From Scytalidium lignicola (lineage: Eukaryota > Ascomycota > Leotiomycetes), in contig NCSJ02000580.1 of assembly GCA_002812745.2 (NCBI GenBank), forward strand, positions 1 to 15,550: DNA of 15,550 nucleotides, written 5' to 3'. Below, one piece after another: positions 1-7,149 of this stretch. The stretch's first letter is position 1. Each line of letters begins with the position of its first letter. Below the pieces are notes generated by a model that did not search any database, was not told where the DNA came from, and worked only from the letters and a program-made list of their open reading frames with translations. The translations under genes were made by a program, and so were the position numbers.

Positions 1-171
1 AAAACTATATTATGTTAATGAGAAAAATTCACTTTATTTAACTTACTTAATATTATTTTGTTAACTCTTGATCTTAGTAGTAATAATCAAATATAATATG
101 ATTTTCTTGAATTTGAACATCAATGCCTGCAATTTCAGGTGTACTAGTCGATCATTACCTAATTTGGCTAG
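1..171. other. AT-rich DNA without a recognisable gene
   Basis: This stretch is strongly AT-rich, with stops in all frames and no motif I can assign. It runs into the 23-bp tandem array and is probably repeat-derived, RIP-degraded DNA like most of the window. Confidence 0.5.
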
Positions 172-259
172 AGTGAGGTTAACTACCAGTTAAAAGTGAG
201 GTTAACTACCAGCTAAAAGTAAGGTCAACTACTAGCTAAAAGTGAGGTCAACTACCAGC
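172..259. repeat. 23-bp tandem repeat, 3.8 copies
   Basis: Four head-to-tail units start at 172, 195, 218 and 241, the last truncated to 19 bp. The unit reads approximately agtgaggttaactaccagc plus taaa, and the copies differ only at a few positions, nearly all C/T or G/A. The array sits about 240 bp before a TATA-like box. Short subterminal arrays of this kind are common in DNA transposons and promoter-proximal repeats. The family is not recognised. Confidence 0.85.
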
Positions 260-690
260 ATTCTGATAACTTTTGGATTTTGCAAATAACAAACTTTGAA
301 ATAAGATAAATTTATTATCACTTATCGTACAAATATAATAATGACATCATTAGAAAGCTAACTTTTCGGCCTACACATGCATGTAATTTTTATTACATTC
401 GGACGCCGATTAGTGGTGTAAATTAGCTTAGAATGCCGAAAATCAGTCTTTTTACACTTTGCACCTGAATAATTTCATCAATCGACGTCGCGCGACAATA
501 TAAATTGGACCGCGAGATAGGCCGGGCAATTCTCTACCGACGCGACACCAGCCATTTTGCGCCAGCTTGCATCGTCGTCAAGTTATCCGTCCTAGTAATC
601 GGGGCTTCCCAAAAAGCCGGCTGAATCGGGTTAGCAGGTGAGGCCAGCTACTAAGGCACAGGCTGCGTGAGGCGTATTACCGGCGGATAA
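260..690. other. Repeat-like segment ending in a less AT-rich patch
   Basis: After the tandem array comes AT-rich DNA, and from about 480 to 690 a clearly more GC-rich patch containing CpG sites such as gacgtcgcgcgac near 484. No open reading frame or tRNA-like fold was seen. The array, a TATA-like box and the GC patch together resemble the 5' end or promoter of a mobile element that has lost its body. This is inference; no terminal inverted repeat was found. Confidence 0.35.
499..505 (+). promoter_or_regulatory. TATA-like box
   Basis: TATAAAT lies directly inside the GC-richer patch, flanked by CpG-containing sequence, so it stands out from the general AT background. No gene follows it here. 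If it is a real core promoter it served a transcript whose body is lost or degraded after position 690. Confidence 0.25.
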
Positions 691-1075
691 GCTGTTAGTT
701 TTAATATTATAATAACAGTTATTTTGCTTTTATAATTAAATTAATATTAAACATCTTTATAAATGTAAATATAATCTTTTAACCTCATAAGAGTATTTAT
801 AAACTTAATGAAAATAATAGGATAAGTTATTAATTCAAGTTATATAATAAGAAAAGAGTTAAAATAATAAGAATAAATGATGTAAAAACTTAACTTTCAT
901 TAGTTTCTTTTACGTATTAACTGTAGTTTAAGCTGATACACAGAATAATATTAATGCTTAGAAGAGAATAGAAAAGTTATATACAAAGTATGTTCAGTTT
1001 CTCATGCTCATCTCTTAACAGAAATGAGAATAGAAAAGTTATTTAAAGTATGTGTACCTTTTTCATTGTAGCTTT
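691..1075. other. AT-rich, probably RIP-degraded DNA
   Basis: There is no coding potential on either strand. The only structure seen is an imperfect direct duplication of about 41 bp (964-1005 and 1026-1066). Confidence 0.5.
964..1066. repeat. Imperfect direct duplication, about 41 bp
   Basis: The copies at 964-1005 and 1026-1066 share an exact 17-bp start (gagaatagaaaagttat), then a similar block around aaagtatgt, and end in a shared ...tcat. A local duplication that later diverged is the simplest reading. Confidence 0.6.
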
Positions 1076-1252
1076 CTAAGTAGTGCACATGAAGCTTGTA
1101 TCCAGATCACCTGTAACTAGCTGGACTATTGAACCTTTGATAACTTCAGTAAGAATACCTGCAGGTAGATCACCGTAAACAATGTAGCTTACTTCATTCT
1201 CAAAGCAAATTAATCTCTCAAAAGTATTAAAAGCTATATTTTGCTTTAGATG
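1076..1252 (-). pseudogene. Possible fragment of an unrecognised protein gene
   Basis: Read on the minus strand, a frame stays open for about 58 codons and ends at a TAG (1076-1078). Its residues look protein-like rather than AT noise: it includes a segment reading SYIVYGDLPAGILTEV and another reading QLVTGDLDTSF. Further upstream on the same strand (about 1255-1350) another open patch is interrupted by two Ns in homopolymers, and a GTAAGT resembling a fungal 5' splice site lies near 1310. It could be the last exon of a small gene, or the relic of a gene or transposon ORF cut by RIP. I do not recognise the family, and no clean start is visible. Confidence 0.25.
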
Positions 1253-1383
1253 ATNAAAAAAATGCGTGAGTAGATATNAAAAAAGAAGAAAGATACAGAA
1301 ACAGACTTACATGTTTAGGAAAGACGGTAATGTCTTAATAAAGAGCAGTTGGAGCATAAGATCTTAAGTTGGTTATGTTTTTC

Positions 1384-1727
1384 TTATCCTCTCCGCGCGA
1401 AATGACTAGATTTGCGATAGTAATCTAGAATCTGGAACCTGGAACAAACTGGTTGATGGAACACTAGAATCGCGGCGGATGTTGCGGATGCTGCAACAAG
1501 TAACCGGCAGTTTTTTACTCTCCGTCGCTCTCCATGCTCTCTCCACACACACACACGCACTACCCCAGACCCCATACTCCACCACCCCCGACCCCACAAC
1601 CCCATTCTTCCACCTTCATTCTTCCCTCTCCTGCTCGATTTTCATCGATTCTCGCCCATCCTGCAGTTACTGTATCTTGGATATCCGCCTGATCACCCAT
1701 AGCTGGCTGAGCTGCTGTGGGTGGATC
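1384..1727 (+). promoter_or_regulatory. Promoter and leader region of the Zn2Cys6 gene
   Basis: Base composition changes abruptly near 1380 from AT-rich repeat DNA to ordinary coding-like composition. From about 1520 to 1640 the plus strand is pyrimidine-rich and includes a short CA microsatellite (1544-1556). C/T-rich tracts of this kind often surround transcription start sites in filamentous fungi. An in-frame ATG at 1479 would add 83 residues, but that stretch is low-complexity His, Thr, Pro and Ser, so it is treated as leader. No convincing TATA box was seen. Confidence 0.4.
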
Positions 1728-3605
1728 ATGACAGCCAGGCCTGTCTCCTCGAAACCGCCGCCCGGCGACGAGCCCATCATGCCACCAGTGCGTTCGAACA
1801 CCAGCGGTAAAAATCGCCTTCGAACCCGGCAAGCCTGCGAGACATGTCGGAAGAGAAAACGCAAGTGCAATGGCCTCTATCCGTGTGATCAGTGTGCGGG
1901 CTACGAATATCGCTGTCAGTATGCCCTCCAGAACCTGGAGACCGCTCTCATAAACCCACCGCCGCATCCCCCTAGCGACGTGTTCAACGTTGCGGTCGGC
2001 CCCAAGACGATCAGATCGGAGAACGACGATACCGCGCGACAGCATGGACTGAATCCCAAGATACTGGCATCCCCACCATCGTCGTCGTCGACGACGACTG
2101 CGAGGACGACGCAATGCACCAGCCCTAAGAGCAGGAGCTCGGTTCCGTACAATGGAAGGGCAGTGGTGGAGCCTAGGAAAGGCAGGTTCTCATACGCCCA
2201 CAGCGGCGTCGTCCTCCCGAGGAAGCTCAGCCAACAGATCCAACTGCAAGAAGACCTGAAGTTTCACTCGTATGGCTGGAATCTCGGCATACGGCCAGAA
2301 CCACAGAAGGCGGTGGCCCCGGCGGTGCGAGACCATCTTACCTTCCAGGACTTGACCTTTTACAGCCGCATCTACTTTGACGTCGTAGATCCGGTCTACC
2401 ACTTTGTTTATCGCGCCCGGTTTTTCGATCGGTGTGCCAAGTACTGGTTGGCGGAGAAGCCGGAATTGGACGATATTGAGGCCCTCATTTCGGGGGTTGT
2501 GGCCCTGGGCTCATTCTTTGCAGCAGTACCCTCCCCGGCGGAAAGTCAACTCGTCGAGCATACCAAAACTATTCTGGATACCGGCTGTGCCTATGCGCCT
2601 GCACGCTTGTCGATGGATCAAGCCGCCGCCTGGATCTTACGCACGCTGTATCTACGTCTCACCACCCGTCCACACTTGTCATGGTATGCCTCCTGCACCG
2701 CTGTTCACGTGGTGGAGGCAATGGGACTCCATGTGGATTTGGAAACTGTCGATTTAGCTGGAGACGACTCCATGGAAACCTTAACCTCCGACTTCATCTC
2801 CAGCCGCAGAAGCATCGTGGAATGTGCCGTATTCCTCAATGCTGTGATATCCGCCGAGTATGGACGATCTCGCATATCCTTGTCTACTCTGGACTTCCAG
2901 CGCCAGAGTGAAGAGAAAATCAATTCAAATTCCTCACTATGGAACTTGACGAGGTTATTGGTCCTAGCAGAAGGAGAGCTTAACCTCGAAGAGAGGGTAG
3001 AAATTCTGACCTCGATCCACAACCTTCCCGAAGAGAACCCGCTCTTTGTTCTTCTAAAAACAGATGTCGCTATCCACATGTGTCGCATGCAGATCAACGT
3101 CAACGCAAAGCATGAGCGGCCTTCGGGGCTGGAAGCCCAAGCCGTGCTGACCATCATCAGGGCGTCGTTTGCAGCACTTCGCCAGCTCTTGGTCAACAGG
3201 CAGCCGTGGTGGAATCTCATTTCGACGCCGTTTCAGTCAGCCATGATTTTGATGGCAATCGAATCGAGTGAGAGCTTAGATTTAGTGGTAGAATGCATGT
3301 CCATCCTGATATTGATTTACGAAACCTTCAAAACCCATTTTATTTTGGAAGTTATTCAGACAACCAAATATCTGATAGAAGGTTTAGAGAAGCGGAAGCT
3401 TCATCAAATAAGTTCTTTGAGAAAAGCGATGGAGATAAGTAATGTTATTGAAGATTTACCATCTACGGCTCAGGGTCCTCCCGTTACCATCCCAGATCAA
3501 GCGTTTGGTGATTCGTTCATGGAAGGCCAGAATACCTGGAGTTTCATGACGGAAATTGATGCCCTAGGTAACTTTTCTCTAGGAAACATATCTAATTTTC
3601 CGTGA
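1728..3605 (+). CDS. Zn2Cys6 (Gal4-type) fungal transcription factor
   Basis: This is a 625-residue nuclear regulator, apparently without introns. The DNA-binding domain lies near the N terminus: cysteines 37, 40, 47, 53, 56 and 63 fit C-X2-C-X6-C-X5-C-X2-C-X6-C, with a basic RKRKRK run inside and basic residues just before it. Residues about 65-200 form a Ser/Pro/Thr-rich linker. From about residue 206 (motif YFDVVDPVYHF) to about 340 the sequence matches the start of the fungal-specific middle homology region, and the helical remainder runs to the C terminus. The start at 1728 has A at -3 and places the zinc cluster where it normally lies; the ATG at 1479 would add an implausible low-complexity extension. 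Length and domain order are typical, with no break. Its target genes cannot be read from sequence. The convergent cupin gene 251 bp downstream is a candidate partner. Confidence 0.9.
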   Translation: MTARPVSSKPPPGDEPIMPPVRSNTSGKNRLRTRQACETCRKRKRKCNGLYPCDQCAGYEYRCQYALQNLETALINPPPHPPSDVFNVAVGPKTIRSENDDTARQHGLNPKILASPPSSSSTTTARTTQCTSPKSRSSVPYNGRAVVEPRKGRFSYAHSGVVLPRKLSQQIQLQEDLKFHSYGWNLGIRPEPQKAVAPAVRDHLTFQDLTFYSRIYFDVVDPVYHFVYRARFFDRCAKYWLAEKPELDDIEALISGVVALGSFFAAVPSPAESQLVEHTKTILDTGCAYAPARLSMDQAAAWILRTLYLRLTTRPHLSWYASCTAVHVVEAMGLHVDLETVDLAGDDSMETLTSDFISSRRSIVECAVFLNAVISAEYGRSRISLSTLDFQRQSEEKINSNSSLWNLTRLLVLAEGELNLEERVEILTSIHNLPEENPLFVLLKTDVAIHMCRMQINVNAKHERPSGLEAQAVLTIIRASFAALRQLLVNRQPWWNLISTPFQSAMILMAIESSESLDLVVECMSILILIYETFKTHFILEVIQTTKYLIEGLEKRKLHQISSLRKAMEISNVIEDLPSTAQGPPVTIPDQAFGDSFMEGQNTWSFMTEIDALGNFSLGNISNFP

Positions 3606-3856
3606 GTTTGAGATATGCAATGTATAACGCCCAGTTTTCATTCAACCTACTACGTGAGTTTAAGAAGCTCATATCATTTCAAGTTAGAATCCCTCTGATT
3701 CGAGAATCTGGCTCGAAAAGCGGTCGCTTGTTTAACTTCTTACAGATGGAGAGTGTAGGGGCATTCTGAGGCGATATACATGTAAATCACAGGTCTTAAA
3801 AATGCAATAATTAATGACAAACTTTTTTATATTCCAAACTCAAACCTCTTCTTATT
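3606..3856. other. Convergent intergenic spacer
   Basis: This 251-bp spacer separates the 3' ends of the regulator and the cupin gene and must hold both transcript ends. AT-rich stretches near 3800-3840 (aataatta, ttttatattcc) could serve polyadenylation on either strand. No ORF or repeat was seen. Confidence 0.5.
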
Positions 3857-4471
3857 TCATAACGTCAAGACCTCTTGGTTCCATATAAGTTTCGCCCGCT
3901 CAACCACCTCTTCTTTCGTCATCTTAGGAAATCGGATATCTTCTAGATCCCCACCATATCGTTCGTACTCGTTGACGCTCTGAAGAGTCTTTGTACCCTT
4001 GGTGGGAAAGAACCCAGTAGGTTCCTCATACTCATAAACCATGAGGAACTTGCCATCTGAAATTTCACCATCCGGCAACGAAAATCCAGCCGGACATACT
4101 GCCCAGGTATGAGGGACGCCGGGACTAATTGTCACCAATGATCCAGGTGCAATCACATAGACACTCCCGTTCAACTCCACCAAGGCAACGCCCCCCAACA
4201 CGATAATTCTTTCTGTAACCAGAGCCGACGGCTGCCGCGAAGTCCCAATATGAACGTGGCGAGGCAAACGAAGCGTCTCGTCGAACATGATGAATCCCAA
4301 CTGTCCGCAATACGATCTACTCTCTCTAGGCAAGCCACCAGCATCCAGTTCATGCATCACGACTGGGATATTCGAGAAGGGTTTCTTGACATTTGTACCG
4401 GAACCGTGGGCGACATGGCAGCCATTCGGCAGACGCAGGCTTGGGCCTTGGGCGATTTCGTTGAAAGACAT
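3857..4471 (-). CDS. Single-domain cupin protein, function unknown
   Basis: This is a 204-residue protein with one small beta-barrel cupin domain. Motif 1 is at residues 70-94: PRHVHI gives metal-ligand candidates His72 and His74, followed by Glu87 in ERIIVLGG. Motif 2 is at 109-123: PGSLVTISPGVPHTW, with His121 as the remaining ligand. The usual two-His, one-Glu, one-His metal set is therefore present, so it is probably a metal-binding protein and possibly an enzyme. No signal peptide or membrane segment is visible, suggesting a cytosolic location. Substrates in this superfamily are too varied to infer. The reading frame is unbroken with no obvious intron. The gene is convergent with the Zn2Cys6 regulator and has a TATA-like box about 80 bp upstream. 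Confidence 0.85.
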   Translation of the reverse strand: MSFNEIAQGPSLRLPNGCHVAHGSGTNVKKPFSNIPVVMHELDAGGLPRESRSYCGQLGFIMFDETLRLPRHVHIGTSRQPSALVTERIIVLGGVALVELNGSVYVIAPGSLVTISPGVPHTWAVCPAGFSLPDGEISDGKFLMVYEYEEPTGFFPTKGTKTLQSVNEYERYGGDLEDIRFPKMTKEEVVERAKLIWNQEVLTL

Positions 4472-4547
4472 GGAGCCGGCAGACCTTTAAGATTTCTGCA
4501 ACACAACTATCACCCAGCGGTGCCGCGGCTGTTGATCTCAGAGAATA

Positions 4548-4555
4548 CTTTATAT
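4548..4555 (-). promoter_or_regulatory. TATA-like box of the cupin gene
   Basis: On the minus strand this reads atataaag, about 77-84 bp before the cupin start codon, in otherwise ordinary-composition DNA. Distance and sequence fit a fungal core promoter. A CGGTGCCG element (4518-4525) lies between it and the start codon. Confidence 0.45.
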
Positions 4556-4687
4556 TTGACGGTTTTCTGCTTACAAAAATATCCCCTGCGAGCTTTGCAT
4601 GCCGCAAGCTTTGTCGTGCATACTCATACCCACCACCTCTTACACATCCACAGACGACACATTTTAAGTACCGGCTAATGGTGCTCC

Positions 4688-4792
4688 TCATCTTCCATAA
4701 TAAAAGTCCGCAACCTCCACAACTTCCGCTATACCCGCCTCCTCAACGCTTAGATTGTCCCGCAACAGTTTGCGCCCGACTGTAACATTCAT
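4688..4792 (-). CDS. Tiny hypothetical ORF upstream of the cupin gene
   Basis: A 34-codon ORF (ATG at 4790-4792, TGA at 4688-4690) lies about 216 bp upstream of the cupin start on the same strand. Its product is acidic, with a segment NLSVEEAGIAEVVEVADF that looks like a helix. It could be an upstream ORF in a long cupin leader, the edge of a gene destroyed by the neighbouring repeat DNA, or chance. I do not recognise it. Confidence 0.15.
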   Translation of the reverse strand: MNVTVGRKLLRDNLSVEEAGIAEVVEVADFYYGR

Positions 4793-4951
4793 CCTTTGGT
4801 GTTATGGCTTGCATGGTAAGAGCCAGCGCTATGCTGTGGACAGAGGGTTAAGGTAATGGCCTTATTATTAACGTTAATCTGCAAATTATCTAATTAATAG
4901 TTTCGCTTAACGTAAATCCCGGTGTTACCGATCACCCTGTGTCGGGTTGCA
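4793..4951. other. Transition from gene island to repeat DNA
   Basis: Composition falls from ordinary to AT-rich after about 4855. At 4908-4923 the sequence TA ACGTAAATCCCGGT resembles the end of the Fot1/pogo element further on (TA ACGTATTTCCCGGT), with 12 of the first 14 positions matching, so it may be the terminus of a related degraded element. No gene was seen. Confidence 0.35.
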
Positions 4952-5060
4952 GTTGAGCGGGGGTACGAGATTTCTCAGCGAGGGTAGAAAGTGTGGCGCC
5001 GCCACACTTCTCAACGGGGGTACGGAGAAACTTTTCAATAGTTCAGCAGGGGTAGAGAAT
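4952..5060 (+). repeat. Cluster of four GGGGTA-type direct repeats
   Basis: Four related units of about 20 bp occur at 4952-4971, 4972-4991, 5009-5028 and 5041-5060, all close to tcagcgggggtagagaa. Centre spacing is about 20, 36 and 32 bp. A further looser match (tcggggtaggg) lies near 5118. Repeated short GC-rich motifs in an AT-rich setting suggest protein-binding sites, for example at the subterminal end of a DNA transposon. AGGGG-like stress-response elements are an alternative. Confidence 0.6.
4989..5009. repeat. 9-bp inverted repeat with 3-bp spacer
   Basis: The arms aagtgtggc (4989-4997) and gccacactt (5001-5009) are exact reverse complements around gcc. The palindrome sits between the second and third GGGGTA repeats. 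It could be a hairpin or a dimeric binding site. There is no T-run, and it is not a bacterial-type terminator. Confidence 0.7.
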
Positions 5061-6861
5061 TAATCCGAAACGGCTGTGCTTATTTAGTGCATATGCTGGA
5101 TTGTGAAAGAGTCTGTGATCGGGGTAGGGTGCAAAAACCAGTAAAAACATGTAAGTGACATATAAAGTAACAATAAACCAATGCATATGCATTGTGTATG
5201 TACAGCCAATTGTCAACCGAAAGATGAATTTATATGTGTCCTAGAGAGGTGCATATGTAATGCTTATGTGCAATCAAGAAGTGAGATGAAAAAATTTTGC
5301 TCTAAGTTTAGGACCTAAGTAGTAGTATGATTAATATTATATACGTAGTGTATATGCTTTGTGTATAAGGAAAGGATATAAAGGTTAATCAAAGCATATA
5401 TATTATTATATTAATTTATTTTGAAATATATTAAGTTATTAATAGAGTATAATAATGAATATTCAGAAATAAGAACTTGGTTAATAAGTTGTGAAGTGAG
5501 TATATTTTTTTAATATTTTGAAAATATATTTTGTAAATAATAATGATATATAAGAGTTAAATATTAATTATAAAATAAACAATCAAGATAATAGATTTGA
5601 TATATCAAGTAATTATGATATTAATAATCAAGGTCCTTTATCTATTGAGGATAAGGAATTAGATATAGGAAATATATAATTATATATAAGCTTGAATAAG
5701 ATATATTTATACTTTGTATATACTAGTGTTATACTAAGATTATATAAGAAGAAATTATGTAATATAGTATTTGTTTTAACTTTAATAAAAGGTAAAAGAT
5801 TTTAGTTATAAAGGTTTATGACTACTTTACAATATTAGTATATCCTCAAATACATATTATAAGAATTACTTATTTTATTCATGGTTGATTATCACTTGTT
5901 ATAAAGAATAAACCTTAAGATTTGTAAATATTATTTTTAAAGGAAATGTTATAAGTATGTAAAGTGTATGTTTAGTATATACAACAAATGTATTAACTAA
6001 AAAGGTTTAATTTTCTTTACATTATATTAATAAACTATGGTTAGTTAAATTGTTACTCTTAGAAAAGATTAATAATAAAGTATATCATTAAGCTTAGAAG
6101 TATAATAGTATAAAGCATTGTTAATAAGTATATTCTAATGTGCTTTATATATGTAATGCATATGATTATGTTAAATTTGTGAATATTAATAATCTTTGAA
6201 AATTAACTAATTAATTATATTAGTATAATCAAATTGAACAACAAAATAAATATATTATAGAATAATGGTTTTATGCTTTTGAACAGAATTAAGATTAAGA
6301 AAATAGCCTTTGTTAATAGAATAATATACATGTATATAAAGGTTAAAGGATTATTATATTTGATTGAAATAAGGTATGTCTTATATTATACTTATAAAGA
6401 AGGTATACTAAGTATATACTCAGAACTTATATATTGGTTATCCTTTTAATAATAATATTAAATTATAATATAAAGTTATTATAATACCTTAATTAACTTT
6501 ATGAATTAATATTAAATATTTGAAGATATTAACAAAGAATAACATCTAACATCAACAAAATAAGTATATATATATAAGACAAACTACAAAAAGAAAGAGA
6601 TTATATAATATGTATATATTCTTTATATACTAAGAGTATAAACAATATATGCTAAGTATAAGTAGGCTTTAATTATCCTTAAGGCTAAGGTTAAATTCAT
6701 TATCAACATTATGATGTTAAATATAATCTTTATATATTAAAGAACTATTATTATTATTGATTTATATGTTTAATATTAAGGGGATTGTATTCACATTATC
6801 CTTTATATTCAATTAGATTACTTAGTATTATACAAGTTAATATTTTAAATATTTTAAGTTA
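5061..6861. other. AT-rich DNA without recognisable genes
   Basis: About 1.8 kb of very AT-rich sequence, dense in TpA and with stops in all frames. Recurrent motifs include variants of gtgcatatgc and gtatatgctttgtgtata (5088, 5180, 5252, 5350, 6158), among them an exact 16-bp palindrome at 5179-5194. It is best read as RIP-saturated repeat DNA of unknown family. I could follow no protein relic through it. Confidence 0.5.
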
Positions 6862-7026
6862 TGTTGTGATATTTTAATTGTCACCTTAAGCATTACATTT
6901 CACTTATTATATATGACTTCTCTTTCTAGTAGTTAACTTTACTTGTACATACATAACTACATTATAACATTATAATATATTTGAGTAACCTTAATTACAC
7001 AACCTTTTACTGTGTTTAATTCAACA
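6862..7026 (+). repeat. Left LTR of the copia element (165 bp)
   Basis: It starts tgttgtgatat and ends tttaattcaaca, and aligns along its length with the right LTR. Shared blocks include aatatatttgagtaacc and ttaattcaaca. Compared with the right copy, many C and G positions are T and A here, so this copy is more heavily mutated. Confidence 0.85.
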
Positions 7027-7041
7027 GGTTATGTACTTTAG
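7027..7041 (+). promoter_or_regulatory. Candidate primer binding site
   Basis: Directly after the left LTR the sequence starts ggttatg, the complement of the CAUAACC anticodon-loop region of initiator tRNA-Met. Several copia-type elements (Drosophila copia, yeast Ty5) prime from a half tRNA-Met at this arm rather than its 3' end. The following bases (tactttag) match less well, which could reflect later C-to-T change. Confidence 0.45.
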
Positions 7042-7149
7042 TAGTAATGTAATTAGGCTAACTCTACTTCTTTCATGTTGATTATGTTGATTAGCACCNT
7101 TTTTTGTCTTTGTTTACCCATATCTATACATCTAGCTATCACCTTCAGC

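Noticed and set aside
172..259. CRISPR-like array
   Set aside because: The units are directly adjacent, with no unique spacers, and the DNA is eukaryotic. It is an ordinary tandem repeat.
480..690. tRNA or other structured RNA gene in the GC-richer patch
   Set aside because: No cloverleaf, A box or B box arrangement could be found by eye on either strand.
1560..2114. 184-codon ORF on the minus strand opposite the regulator start
   Set aside because: It is an antisense shadow of the GC-rich regulator gene. The Arg-rich translation has no domain, while the plus frame has an exact zinc cluster.
2705..3220. 171-codon ORF on the minus strand inside the regulator
   Set aside because: It lies wholly antisense to the continuous 625-residue frame and shows no domain.
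4250..4678. 142-codon ORF on the plus strand over the cupin start
   Set aside because: It overlaps the cupin gene in antisense and its leader; the translation shows no motif, while the cupin frame has both conserved motifs.
1380..4850. Secondary-metabolite gene cluster
   Set aside because: A regulator and a cupin are not enough: no synthase, P450, transporter or other tailoring enzyme is present in the window.
5061..6861. Mitochondrial origin for the AT-rich DNA
   Set aside because: The flanking copia element, the Zn2Cys6 gene and the CpA-to-TpA damage pattern point to nuclear RIP-affected DNA. No mitochondrial gene or rRNA was seen.
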